Assembly (NCBI GenBank): GCA_905250125.1
Contig: CAJNOL010000161.1
Location: 157,477 to 221,476, forward strand
Source of the DNA: Rotaria sordida
Lineage: Eukaryota > Rotifera > Eurotatoria > Philodinida > Philodinidae
Direction: 5' to 3'
DNA length: 64,000 nucleotides
A program made the translations under genes and the position numbers. The notes under the pieces are model-generated. The model was not told the origin of the DNA, ran no database searches, and saw only the letters and a list, made by a program, of their open reading frames with translations. Shown piece after piece: positions 50,337 to 63,599 of this stretch; positions within the stretch are counted from its first letter, which is position 1; each line of letters opens with the position of its first letter.

Positions 50337-51838
50337 ATTCTAAATGAGAGAAACATAGAGTAGGTGTACGTATATATATATACATATATGACTTGATCCA
50401 ACTGTTACCGCTTTTTTGTTTTTATTAACTGTCGCATGTGAGATGATGCATTTTGATAGTTCTTCTCTCTCTCTCTCGCTCGGAATAGATCACAAAAAAT
50501 GATAGATCAAGTATTTGAATACTTGTGTTTGTTGTGGTAACAGCTTGTCTTTTTCTTTTTAAGATTCCTTACACTTACTCTTCAATCTTGTCTAATCATG
50601 CATTTGAGTGATATATAGACAATGTGTCAAACGACAACTGTTGTTTGTATCTGTACATCATCATCATCATCATCTTCTAGTATTCTGTTGATTTAACCGA
50701 CTGATCACTTCCAAGTGCTACTCATATGTGCTCATATAGTGTGAAAAGATATTGATCTATGTTTCGATTGCATCAAACGGCGGAAGTATGAACCAACGGT
50801 TAGATGAGTTTTTTTTAGTATACTTCCTTAATAACGTTTTTTTTTTTTTGTTATCACTTGTATAAAATCTTTTAATGTCCTTTCGATTGAAATAAAAATA
50901 AAAGTGATTGATAATTGTATATGTCAATATCTGTTTATCTATGTAGATCATTTGGAGTTGAAAGGAGAATTGTTTAATTTAGTTTGAATTATAACTTGGA
51001 AACATATACTTTAAAATAATATGCACTAAAAGATTTCATTGAAGATGTCTTTTATTAATTAATTAGCAACAATAGATTAGCAATGATCGTCATGGCTTTC
51101 TCAAAATCCTATATCTGCTACTGTTGATAAGTGATAGAAACAAGTTTGTTCATGTTGTATGTCTGCCTTTTTTGATTATTGTTGTACAAAAATGAAAATA
51201 AAAGAATTATACAGGTGAAAAACATAATTAGATTAGTTAAGATAGAATACATAGTGGAATCTTCGGCTTTTTTTTGTTTATCTTCTGAATCATTTTCATT
51301 TTTTTTTTTATTGAATTATTTATTTTAATTATTATGAAACTTCGAATAGAACAAATCAAAAGATAAACATAGACCGATTTGTCACAAAGTTTATATGAAT
51401 TGATTGATTCTTTTTTTTTTCGTTTCTTCTCTTTTGTAAATCGGATATTTTTAACAGATTGACAAGCATACGGTGACTTTATCTTTCTTATTTGAAGTTT
51501 TTTTTCTTTTTCTTTTTGTTTTTAATTCGAAATAGTTAACAGATGGTCGATTTTGATCATTATCTAACTATTCTTATTGGTTCGAAATATTAATATTCAC
51601 CAATAGAATAAATAGATCAAAAGGATTATGAAAATAAATATTTATTTGACATTCATAATAAACAACATAGATTAAAGATATTTTTAAACATATCATATAA
51701 TTGATAATAGACATAAAACATATTTAATGTTATAAAATAATTATATTGGTTGCGATAGTAATTTCGTTCTATTATATATGCAAATCTAGATATTCATATC
51801 TCGTTTTTGTTTATAATCGAACTCGAGTAAATCTCATA
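50337..51838. other. intergenic between divergent genes
   Basis: Probably contains the promoters of the INCENP-like (-) and MARCH-like (+) genes. CT and CAT/GAT microsatellite runs occur near 50464 and 50655. No gene seen. Confidence 0.5.
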
Positions 51839-52911
51839 ATGATGTTTAAAATCTTTTCATCTAAATATTATCCATCAAATGAAAATACAAAAACAACACG
51901 AAGTGAACTTCTTTCACTTATAACTGAATCATTATCACCATTAGATAATAATAGAGAATTTTCTTCAATACCAATTATAAATAATGAAGAAACTTCATTA
52001 AATGAACAAGATAAAAATGAGTATAAATGATTGAAAAGAAAAAAGAAACGATATACATATAAATGTTAAATTGTAGAATAGGAAATCTTCAAGTTTGTCG
52101 AATTTGTTATTCAACAGGCGATCTTCAATCATTAATTGCTCCATGTGAATGTTCAGGAACAATGGGTATACTTCATCAAAATTGCCTTGAACGATGGCTT
52201 GAAATATCTAATACAACTAAATGTGAAATATGTCAATATGAATATGAAGTTATACGATATCCAAAATCATTATTTTATGTAAGTATTAAATTTAATATTA
52301 AATAAATTAAAATTTAATTCTTTTTTTTTTTTGTTTTTTGAATAGTTTCTAAGAAATCCATTACATCCATCGGATATTCGTTATTTAATAAATGATATTA
52401 TTTTATTTATTTTTTTAACAATAATTATTAGTTGGTATGTTGCTTTAGTTATTTGTTGTTTTTTTAACAAAAGATTTTATTTTTTTCAGTTTTTTAGGTT
52501 AATTATTATGAGTATATCAAAAATTCAAATAACAAAAATATTTTTCGATGGTTTATCATATCTTATTTTACCATTTTCAGTATTTTTTATTTATATTGTT
52601 TGGTGTTGGGTAAAAATTTAGAAATGTTTTTGTCTTTTGATTGATATAAGATTTTCTTTTTTTTTTTTCAGGTTAGTTTTCGTTATCATATTCAAGTCAT
52701 CAAAGAATGGCGTTCTATTAATCAATTAATTCGTGTAATTAATAAAAAACAAATTCAAATAAATAATAATCAAAATGATAATAATCTATTATCAAGATCA
52801 GATATTGAACAACAATATTCACTTTTATATACATTAAATTGTGATAATTCATATAATTTGACCAGTCAAAATCAAGAGAATATATTACCAGATGTACGTA
52901 TCGTCAAATAA
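51839..52911 (+). CDS. MARCH-type RING-CH membrane E3 ubiquitin ligase
   Basis: Five exons (51839-52020, 52077-52278, 52346-52434, 52498-52609, 52672-52911) give 274 residues. A RING-CH (RINGv, C4HC3) domain lies at about residues 65-115: VCRICYSTGDLQSLIAPCE, CSGTMGILHQNCLERWLE, then CEICQYEYEV. Two hydrophobic spans follow (YLINDIILFIFLTIIISWL and LSYLILPFSVFFIYIVWCW), joined by a short basic loop, then a cytosolic tail rich in Asn and Gln. This is the plan of MARCH2/3-like ligases, which ubiquitinate membrane proteins in endosomes and the plasma membrane. I used the acceptor at 52497 rather than the upstream AG at 52489, because only the former keeps the frame. The start is the first ATG of an ATGATG pair; the frame is open further upstream, so an earlier exon is possible. 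Confidence 0.88.
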
Positions 52912-54212
52912 CAATTAAACCATGACTTAGAAGAATAAGGATTTATCGTTTATTATTTTGTTTTTTATCTATTTTCATAAAATATTATCGAAAGAAATAT
53001 TCAATATTCAGTGTAGAATCTAGAATTTTGTGAAATAGAGATGTTGCTGCATCAAGGGGAGTGCGATGATGGTGAAAAGTCCATTAAAGATGGTATCGGA
53101 TTATTTTTGGGCATTTTCTTCTAAGAAAATTTTTCGCAAGAAACTAATCATTAGAGTCCATTGAGTCCAAAACTTTCAGACTTGAATCCGACGAGTTCTA
53201 GAGGCGATCGCTTCCTTTGTCATCTAAAATTGTCTTTGTTAATCTGGGTGAAAAAGAAAATCGATCATTTAATATTTAGTATATTTATCTTCATTGAAAT
53301 CTTTTCCATTTGTTAATTATCGATAAACAATTGTATTCTTTTCAAGTAAATAATTTCTCATTCCGAACTCTACAAACCATTATGTTTTACTTTTTTTTTA
53401 TTGGCAAATTATAACATAACTTTTATGAGTGCAGATATTGAACTCCTCTACTGTCACACACATCCGAATTGAAGGGCTGGCATCACGAACTTAATGTAAA
53501 TATTGTCACATCCAGTTCATACGTATGTGTAGTGATTGATGAATTAAAAAAGATCATGTATTTAACACGTCTATGATAAAACAACTTAGCAACAATATAT
53601 GTCATTCGATGAATATTTTACTAAGATTGATAAAAAATTACATTCATATTTTGTTGACACTATCTTATCAAACACTAAATTTGAGTTCTTATTTCTATGA
53701 TTAAAATAACTTTCTTTAATACAAAGTTGTATTTGTTTTTTTGTTTTCATCAAATAGTACTCAATAAAAAGTATCGATAATACAGGACGAAAGTCTCCAG
53801 TCTGAAAACATATTCGTAAATAAAATTTAATTATTATTAAAAGAAAAAGAAGAAGAAGAACTGATTCATGATCACGTAAATACAAGTATGAATAAAATGA
53901 CAATAGACAATATTAGAATAATCATTTAAAAATAGAAAAAAAAAACGAGAGAAAATAAATTATAAGCGAAAATAAGAAACGTATGACAAGCAAACGAAAG
54001 ATTGCATATATATGAAAAAAAATTAAGAAAGAAAGAAAGAAGAAAAACAACCACCGATGCAACGATCAATGGACAAAGAAGAAAAAGAAAAAAAAAAGGC
54101 GAACAAGAAGTCAAATATAGATTATCTATGAACAAGAAATGGATTATTTTTCTTGTGCGTAGTTTAAACGAAAAGAAAAAATACATATTTTAATAATTTA
54201 TTTCATATGTAT
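52912..54212. other. intergenic between convergent genes
   Basis: No gene or element recognised. A-rich and T-rich tracts; the frames at 53586-54193 are low complexity. Confidence 0.5.
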
Positions 54213-57200
54213 TCAAGTGAAATTTTCTTCTTGAGGTAAAACTGGTTCAAGATTGGGAATAGCTGGTGATATACTATTTACTTCTTGATCGTTATTAACA
54301 AATGATTCATTATGACTCTGAGGAGGAGCAGATTTCGGATGTGAATCCGATCGTAATCTTTGCGGCGGTGGAGGAGCAAGTAAAACAACCGAATTCTTTT
54401 TCTGCATATCGACAGTTGGTAAATTACCCACATCAATTCTACCCTTATAAATAACACCATCATGTCCTTTGATATCAACCTCACTTCTATATAAACAGAA
54501 AAAAAACATTATATGATAAAAATTTATTTATTTTTTTGCTTTTTTTGAAATTTACCTCGAAAGCAGTGTTCCTTCCGGTACCGTAGGTCTTGAAACAAAA
54601 AAAAAAGAACAAGAAAAGAAAATATTTTGATATACTCTTTTAATATTAAATTTTTACTGTATTTTTATTTGTCGTTTAAATGGTAGTGTCATTGTGTGCG
54701 AACCACCACACTGTCGAACAGTTGCATATACATCCGCTACACCGCCGCTCAAATCACTACTAAACTGCTGACTAAAATTTTTCAAAACAAAATTTTATTT
54801 ATATTGTATTCTATAATTTTACATAATAAATTAACCTCTTTTGAAATTGGCGTATTTGGTCCAGTTCGTAGGTAGTGTATGGACGGGGTGACTGGATGGG
54901 ACGCATACCCTGATTTGCGGGAAGACTGGGTTGTTGTCTAGAAAAAAGAAACTTTTTTTTTTTTTAAACAATTATAATTAAATTTTGAGAAGAAATAAAA
55001 TCATAACAAACGACACGAACGGGTGCGGTTGAACGTCGATAGGACGATCACAACTGATGCAATGAAAACGAATGAGCTGCTTTCGTAAACCGGCCGCCTC
55101 ATCTTCGGACATAAGATGTACATGTTGTTGTTGAGTCTGTTGCTGCTCTTTCTTGATTATCACGAAACATAAAACAAACACAGACAACAATAAAGCAAAG
55201 GGAATAAACAAGAAAACAAACATATGAAACTTAGTCATGTGAATAATTTTGTACATAGACAAAACATGGGAATTCATTTGACAACAATAATCAAAAAAAA
55301 AACTCCATATAAAAACTTACCGCCAATTTCTTCAATTTTTTCAATTGTTTATCGATATAATCACGTAAAGCATCAAGTTCTGTTCGATCTAATTTTCCAT
55401 CAATATTATGATTGATCTTTTCTAAATCTTGTCTTTGTGTATCATCCTACAAGAAAAAAAAAAAAGAAAGTCGTTTTGATATTCTTTTTTTATCTTTTTT
55501 TTTTGATAAATAAATATTTTGTAAATATACATGAACATGAAATTTTTGCATATAATCATTTAAATTTTGTGATAATTCATTACAAGCAGCATTGAAATCT
55601 TTTTTCAAAACACGATTATCAATATCTCGTTTATCAGCTTTCTAAAAATAGAAAGAATAAAAATAAAAAAAAAAGAAATTTATTTGTTTTTAAAATTCTA
55701 CTTTATCAATTTCATTATTAACAGTAATTTTATCAGCTTTTGTTTGATCTAATTGTTCAAGTAATTTTTTCAGTGCCTATTAATGAATTAATTAATCTAT
55801 TCATAATCAATCATATATATATATATTTAAATGTAAAACTTACATCAATATCTTGAGAAGATACATTTCCTTTATTTATTACATCTTGAACAAGTTGTTT
55901 AAGTCGATCAAGATCTTCACGTAAACGTTGTAATGCTGTTCGAAAATCAGATATATCACCGGAATAATCTGTACGTTGCTATAGTAATTATTATATGTTA
56001 ATTCAAATATGAAAATATTTTTTTGAATATGAAATACCTGTGAAGGAATTTCTCTGATTATTTCTCGAACAGGTAAAGGACTAGACGTATTCTATATAAG
56101 AAGAATTATGAATGATTATTAATTTTTATTAAATTATTTATTTAATAAGAATAAAATTGATTGATCGATTTTGTTGTGCAAATTTTTCTTTTTCTTTTCT
56201 CTCTTTTTTTTTAATAAAAAAATTGACTACATTTGTCTGAAGAGTATTTAAAATAGTTGAAAGTACATATTTAGATAAAAAATATAGAATAAATATGAAA
56301 CATGCCGATTGTTAATAGTACAATGTAATGCTCATGTTGCAGGAAGGACAACGAGTTTTTTTGACTCAAGTATCAATGTTTGACATTAACTAAGAAATGT
56401 AAGACCATCTGGTATACCTTTCTTATCTAGGGTTGTCGTCAGATTTATTATTTGTTCAACTAACTCACATGACGATTATAATGATAAAGCTGTTTTCTTC
56501 ATGCTTTGTATGCTATCTTTCTCTTTTTCTCGCTTAACATGCTAATATTGTATGCTCGTTTTTTTTTTCTCTTCCCTCATTTTATACAAGTCACATTCAC
56601 TTTTTGTTTCTATTAGATCATCATACACACGTACACACACAATCATAAAGGTGTATAATCTTGTCGTGAAGACCAGCATGATTCGTTGTTAGATTTTATT
56701 CGTATTATGCTGTGATTTCACGACATGATATTCACATTATTTGAATTATTGTAATTTAAATTTGGTTCTTTTTTAAAACTGAGCATCGCAAAAAAAAACT
56801 TGATTGTGTTGTTTTTTCATTTCTCTTTTTATGTTTGAAAAAAAAGGATTATTTTTTTTTTGTGGAATAATAATTTTAAGTCTTAGATGGAATCGATTAC
56901 TTGAATATAAAAACAAAAAAAAACAAAAGTATGGCTGAAGTATTTTCATAGAATCCTATGTATTCTAGAAAAACAAATACTTACTTATAGAGAAAGAAAA
57001 AAACATGTTTTTTGATGTTCAAATAGGATACACTTACAGTTGTTCGTTTGGATAAAATATCATCAAAATCACGTTCCAGTACAGCAAGACGATCAAATAA
57101 ATTATTAAATTGATTTTTAAATGCATCGAATTCATCACGATTAAGTTTTTTACGCTAAAAAAAAAAAAGAAAAAAAAATTTATTTGATAAAGACATACAA

Positions 57201-58710
57201 GTAGATCTTTTTTTTTCTGTTTTTTTAATATTTATTTACTTCAAGTGCTTCAACTAAAGCCTTTAATTGTTCATGTCGATTATTTAATGTGCCTAATTGT
57301 TCTAAAAGTTCTACAAGACTATCTGATGGTAGACCAACACTTTCACTAGGTGGTGATCGTCTTCCTCCTGCGGATGAATCCTATAGAATTAAAGAAAAAA
57401 AAACAACAAAGTCATGATAAACTAACTCAATTTATTCTTTCTATACCTTTCGTTTGGCAGACTATAAAAAAAAACATAAAATAAATTTAATTAATATTTA
57501 AATAAAATAATTAAATACATACTGTTTGACTTTGACGCTCAACAACTTGTATGGGTCGTCGATTGTCCCGTGTTGAAGCCAAAGCAGCTGCTGCATCGCT
57601 TGAAGATTTTTCTAATGATTCTCGAATACCTTTAAGTGCATCTTCTAATCGATCCCATGTGACAAAGCCACTTAAATCAGGCATGGATATAAGATTATTA
57701 TTTGCTTTTGATAATTCATCAAGACGATCACGTAATGATGTCTACAAATGAAACAAATTCACATAGATTTTTAAATAAAAATTAAAAAGAATTATTTACA
57801 AGTAAATTTTGTAAATTACGAATTTTTTCATCTAAATTTTCAATATCAGATTTTTTAGCCTAAAGAAAAAAACAATACAAACGAGAAAATAAATAAAACA
57901 CGTAATAAGAAATGAAATATAATTACCCAATCATTTTTTTCTCTATTTAATGTATCAATAATATTTTTTAAATCATCTTGTTGTTTTTTAAGTTCATCTG
58001 TTGTTTGTTTTATTGTTTCATGAGATTCTTTTAAATCACTCATATCCGATATAAGATCTTGAAGTAATGAAGCAAGCTAAACGAAAAAAAAACCCATAAA
58101 CAAATATGTTATTATTAATAATAGTATTGTTTTGAAATAATTATACTCGTGTTATGCCATTTTCAGCTGATTCAAGACGTTTTTCCATTTGTGTATATTG
58201 CCATACTTCAAGTATAGGTCCATGATGACTTGTTGTTTGTAAAGAACCAGTATCATCAATTTTAGTTTTCGATATTTGTCTAGCTTTATCAATTAATTCG
58301 GAATTTGATGGTATTTGATTAAGAGCATTTAATTGGGATTCAAAACGAGTTACTTTTTCTTCCAATACAGTAAGACGATCTGAACTTCGATCACGAGCTT
58401 TTCGTCGTAATTTTTGTTTAATTTCATTATTTAAATTATCACTTTCATCAAGTTGACTTATTGATTCATCTTCATCAAATTTAACATGAACTTTTGTTGG
58501 TTTGGTTGTTGTTGATGATGATGATGCTAATAAAGCTTCTTTAATTGTACGTTCATCATGATCAGACATTGTTGGTTTATAATTAAATAAATTCATTGCT
58601 TTAAGCATTTGTAAAAGAAGAGTTTTCAAAACATTAAAATTTACAGCACCTGCCTCAGGATCACCTAAGGAAAGATGAACTAATTGTTCAAGTGATAATA
58701 TATCAGCCAT
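54213..58710 (-). CDS. QRICH2: QRICH2-like (DUF4795) coiled-coil protein
   Basis: Seventeen exons join in frame to 806 residues: 58710-58147, 58076-57927, 57859-57800, 57741-57523, 57461-57447, 57380-57240, 57154-57038, 56091-56038, 55978-55844, 55776-55702, 55641-55531, 55446-55321, 55151-55021, 54937-54836, 54771-54658, 54588-54556, 54486-54213. N-terminal globular part MADILSLEQLVHLSLGDPEA, then long heptad coiled coils through about residue 620 (DUF4795). C-terminal signatures match human QRICH2: FHCISCDRPIDVQ, RPYTTYELDQIRQF, RQCGGSHTMTLPF and EVDIKGHDGVIYKGRID. QRICH2 is a structural protein of sperm flagella and cilia (axonemal); in an asexual animal a role in motile cilia would be expected. 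The Gln-rich repeat region of mammals is absent. One 15-nt microexon (SAKRK). A 946-bp intron (56092-57037) shows no clear element. Confidence 0.88.
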
Positions 58711-58718
58711 CTGAAATT
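58711..58718 (-). promoter_or_regulatory. candidate trans-splice acceptor of QRICH2-like gene
   Basis: On the minus strand TAATTTCAG ends immediately before the ATG at 58710, the same layout as PARK7 and NSD. Confidence 0.4.
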
Positions 58719-60601
58719 AGAAAATTTAAATCAATTATTGATTTGTTTGTTTGTTTGTTTTTTTCTAATTCAACAAAAATTATAAAATGAATAATGAGAC
58801 TATTTTCGATTGAATATTCTAAAATGATATTTTATCGAATATATATGATATACCTACCCGTTTGCTTTTTCTCTTATCAACAATTTCTTTTTTGTTTTAT
58901 TTTGTCTGTTTTATTTTATCATTACTATCCGAGCAAATACGCACATATATAACTATGTAAAAATCATTCAATGTTGTGTGCAAGCGCACGTCGATTCTTG
59001 AAATAGAAGTAATTTCTTTCAATAAGGTTTCTAATGATGCAGACCAAATGGCACAAACAACGACATCGGAGAGTTGGTAAAAGAAATGGAAGAGCTCACT
59101 CTTACACTTTCTCGACCACCTCTTCGTTTCATTTTTTTTTATTGTTGTCGTCGTCGCTCGTCTAACAAAGCCAAGCTTTTTGTCAGTTTTTTTCTTCTTC
59201 TTCTTCTTCTTCTTCTTCTTTTTTGGCTTACTGTTGTTACCTTTCGGAACGATACATACTCTATATTATAAACGTTGTTCTTTTTTTTTCTTTTACAGTC
59301 AATTCAGTATTATTTTACGTCGAAGAAAAGAACAAAAAGAAAGTAATCAACATCATAATATTGGTTTGTTTTGTAATAAAAGAATTTCTATGCTCTTTTT
59401 TTTTTTTCTTTTAAACAACCATTTGCTTGTTCGTTGTCCATGGTTTGATCTCTATGGATGGAAATTAATGTTGAATATTTATTTATCAACTAGCGCCATC
59501 ATTAAACTTTTTCAAAATATTAAGTTGAATAATTCAAATATTTACGCACTTTTTTTTAAATTTATTAAATGAAAGCTTATACAATAATTTTTCTTGTAGA
59601 GAAAAACGAATTTATTATGTTATCATCCTTCTTTTTACGATAAATAGTTATAGCATGCAATTTATATCTTGAAGTAATAAAGATTTACATTTGTCGTAAA
59701 TAAGAAGATTTCCATGATATTGCTTTCAGTTTGACAGTTACTACGTTTCGTGAAAGGAAAAGTCTTTATCATAATATGTTACAGGTTGTCAAAAAGGAGA
59801 ACTAAGTAATTTGTACTACATATTATCCGAGTGGTAATTGTTTGTTGTGTTATGTGGATCAGTGCGGAGGAGGAAGTTCAATTTTATTCTTGCAAGTTTC
59901 AACATTTAGAAAAAAAAAATTATATTTTACAAATTGGTGCAATACAAATATCTTTCAATAGAAACAGAGGTGTACCGGGATCGCCAGGATTAGGGAAGGT
60001 AATTCCCTGCTCGGAGCACTCTGAAATAGAAATATTTTTTTAAATCAATTAGATCATGTTTGTCTTAGTGAGGTAACCACGAAAAAAAAATTGTAGGAGG
60101 ATTCAACCTCCCGAATATATATGTAAAGAGGGCTCTAATCCCTTTTTAAGTTTAACTTAATCCATTATAAATTGTTATCATTATTGAAAATACTCTAACT
60201 TCTTATTTTTCAAAAAAAAAGAACTTAATTATCTATCAAGTGCTAACCAAAATCATTCTTCTCATCTATTATTTCTTATGCAATAGTATTAACAAAGATT
60301 CTTGTATTTTTTAAATAGTAAAATCATTTCTTTTTCATATATATCTTTTTCAATATATTGTGTTTTTTTTTTGTCTTAATAATAATAACAACAACAATAA
60401 TAACAGATACACGTTTTCTTGTATAAATGAATAAACAATGAAATACACACAACAAAATTAAGTCAGACGTAATTCAGGCACAAAGAAAACAATCAAAACG
60501 CAATGACTACAGCACACAATAATAAAAAAAAACACAAAGTCTTTGATATTGATGAATAACACCGGTTTATATATCATTACTCTTGTCCTTCCACTTGAAT
60601 A
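58719..60601. other. intergenic, no gene seen
   Basis: Contains a TTC trinucleotide run (about 59198-59222) and poly-T tracts that generate long Phe/Leu frames. Near 59973-60030 a GC-richer patch (AGAGGTGTACCGGGATCGCC) resembles the end of a hAT-like element, with no partner found. Confidence 0.45.
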
Positions 60602-63378
60602 CTAAAGAATAACAAAAACAAATAATAACAATCGATATTTTTTCTTTTCTTTTACATGTACATACTCATCATGATGATTGTCTGTATCGATATGATTAAC
60701 ACCGTTTGATGATGTTGTTTGGTGACGTTCATTACTTGGACTATGTGAACTTTGTTTTCTAAAATATTTTTCATTTTCAATAAAACTAATTTAATAAAAA
60801 ATGATTTACACAATTTACTTTCCGTTGAGTGTTTAGACGAAGAGATATGAGTAGTCATTTCGACAATTAATGTTTTGTTAGAACAAAAGAAACAAAACAT
60901 TTCAATAGATATATAAGCCAAGAGAGATGGCTGTTTAAATTTTTAATGGATATTGAAAATATCTCAGTCCAGCAGCTTTCAAAAATGTTGGAATATCAAT
61001 ACGATCTTTATCGTAATGTTGTCATAATTTCGTTAAAAATTCATCTATTATGAGTTTATTTCTCTGACACTTTGAAGTTGAAACTCTCATCTCAATTCGT
61101 ATTCTTGAGGGTGTAGATTTGCGTGTGTAAGTTCAAAAAACACTCACATCCAAACATTTTTAACAATAGTCCGAAAACAGAGTTGTGTATCTTTACCTTT
61201 TTTTTTTTTTATACATTGTCACAAAGGTTATCATATTGCTCATTCTGAATTCAAAAATTTAGTTAATCATTCATTTATTATTGATGAATTTTTCTTTCAT
61301 TTAGAAAATTTTTGAGAATTTTATTTTGATAATACATTGATTGTCATAATGACCAGTTATTTCCCTTCGTGCAAATAATAAACGGAAAGTAAATCATGCA
61401 CTCGAAAATAAAAGAATTCGAGAAAATCTTTTACCCATTCTTTTGATATGGTGAACGATTATCATCCTTATCTGAACTTGATTTTGATTCAGAACGATGA
61501 TGATGACGACGTTCATCTTCACGTTTCGATGTTTTTAGACGTTTTTCACGACGAGTATCTTTTACAAAATATTGTTTTTATTTTAGTGATTTAATTAAAA
61601 CATTAATCTACCTTTAGGTGATGGTGATCGTGTTCGTGATTTTGATCTTGATTGAGAACCTGAACTTCGTCGTCGATAATTACCACCGGATCGTCGATAA
61701 CCTGGACTACGTGATCGACTTCTATAACAAAAAAAAATCTATTAAAAAATTCTTTTTCTAAACATTTTTCTTTTTTTTTTTCAAAGGAAAAAAACCAACC
61801 ATTCAGTAAGGGAAACTTATTCATTCATCTTTATCAACATTTTTAATAAAATGTATGTACTCTATTAACATACCTTCATCTTTACAGTTTCTCTGCCAAA
61901 GAGTGTAACTAAGTAAATACGATCGATCCATCCAATAGGTATGGAATATACAGGTGCATACAAATAGAATACAAAGAGAAGTATACACAAGGAAAACAAG
62001 ATTCGAGCACAAAAGCCAAATGATTTCATTTTCTTAATACTGCTGCTGATGTGGCGTCAACCAAATCATTCATTTCAACCATTAATCATCAACAGCTAGA
62101 AAAATAATCAAATTATATATCGAGAGAGAAATATAAAACATATCGAACACTGTATGTATATCTCTTGGAATTCTCTTTCATTATATTTTAATAATAAAGA
62201 AAAAAAAAACCAAACAAAATTCGTATTTGAAAAGATTTCTAATTTTTTCTTTTTCTTCACAACTAAATTACCTTGAATAACGACGTTTATTATATCGATC
62301 ATCATTACGACGACTATTATATGAATCTCGATAATTACGACGATGTGAAGGTGATGGAGAACCTACGAAAAAAAGAGAAAAACAAATATTTTTTGTTTTT
62401 CAATAGAAAAACAAATCTATCTAATTTACGAAAGAGTAATGTATGAAGTGGTCGTCCACCATAATTTCTTGGACGAGCCCAACTTAAACCAATTCTTGCA
62501 CCACCAACAACTCTATCAAAAAAAAAAAGAAACAATAGTTATATTGAATATAGAAAAAGCGATAATTCATCACGTGTTTGACAAAAATATAGTTCCTATT
62601 TCATTTCTCACAATGCTCAATTTGCAAACATGTGAAAGATGAAGATTTACTCCATGGAATAGATTCTTAGATAGGGGATCTCGCTGGTAAACAGTAATTG
62701 AATGTTAACATTGGTATTTTGAATTCATCGAAATGTTACGAAAAAGTAAAAATCACGGCAGACAGAAGCATCAGAATAAGGAAAAGTTATAGAAGATTAT
62801 GGAACATTTTTAAAGCAACTACTTTTGTGTAAGATTTCATTCTCAATTAGAATAGATTCTTAGTTATTTTCTGAACCTTCTGGATTATTTCTTCATAATG
62901 CTAAGAAAACTTTTTTTTTGTCGATTTTATTTTTTTTGTCATTGCAAACAATTGTCATAGATTCATTTCATACATGAATTAACTAGAATAATATATAATA
63001 CTTACTTTCCATCAAGTTCTTTTAATGCTCGTTCACAATCAGCTCGATGACGAAAATTAATAAATGCAAAACAAGGTGGATTTGAAGCAACCCAAACTTC
63101 ATTTAATGGTCCATAAGGTCGAAAAAGTTTTTCTATTTCACGTCGGCTTATACCTATTGCTAAATCAGATAAATGTAAACGATAACCACCTTCACCATTC
63201 TAAAAATAATAATAAACTTGGTTTTTTTCCTCAATAAAAAAAAAAAAATACATACCCAATTGCGTGCTTTCGCTGCTCGGCCTGAACTCGTTGATGAAAG
63301 AGATCCTGAACGTGAACGGGAGCGTGAACGTGAATGTGAAGGTGATTTTGAATATGAACGATCTCGACTACGACCCAT
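60602..63378 (-). CDS. SR-type splicing factor (RS-RRM-RS)
   Basis: Seven exons (63378-63256, 63199-63006, 62512-62430, 62362-62272, 61721-61612, 61558-61435, 60758-60602) join in frame. The start MGRSRDRSYSKSPSHSRSRS opens a short RS region. One RRM follows (about residues 45-118): RLHLSDLAIGISRREIEKLF as RNP2 region, then VWVASNPPCFAFINF as RNP1, ending KVVGGARIGLSWARPRN. The rest is Arg/Ser- and His-rich (RRNDDRYNKRRYSRSRSRSP, SQSRSKSRTRSPSPK). The NPPxFAFxxF pattern is like SRSF3/SRSF7. Role: nuclear RNA binding and splice-site selection, regulated by RS phosphorylation. The 3' end is uncertain: I used read-through to the stop at 60602-60604, but a donor at 60661 could splice to a further exon. 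The 676-bp last intron holds a TIR element; the 493-bp intron 2 shows none. Confidence 0.85.
60808..61399. mobile_element. TIR element in the SR gene's last intron
   Basis: Inverted copies of ATTTACTTTCCGTT lie at 60812-60826 and 61381-61394. The left end, ACACAATTTACTTTCC, closely matches that of the 412-bp palindrome at 13865, so both probably belong to one family. Interior without recognisable transposase; edges approximate. Confidence 0.55.
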
Positions 63379-63599
63379 TATTCCTTTTTTTTTTTTAAGA
63401 AGCAAAAAAACAAATCAAATAATTAATCTAGAACAACCAACAGAGACTAGTCAAACTTGACACAATACATAAGAACAATCAGAGAAAAAGATTTCTTTTT
63501 TTTTTTTTTTTTTTTTGTAGGAGTAAATAACAAAAAAAATTGATGATGAAATTGATTAGTCTCGTATACATATTTCACAAAAGAAAAACAAAATTCAAT

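Noticed and set aside
52435-52489. Upstream acceptor for MARCH intron 3
   Set aside because: Using this AG puts a stop in frame; the next AG at 52497 keeps the membrane segment open.
59074-59572. Long Phe/Leu-rich frames
   Set aside because: Produced by poly-T and TTC microsatellite tracts; no protein-like composition.
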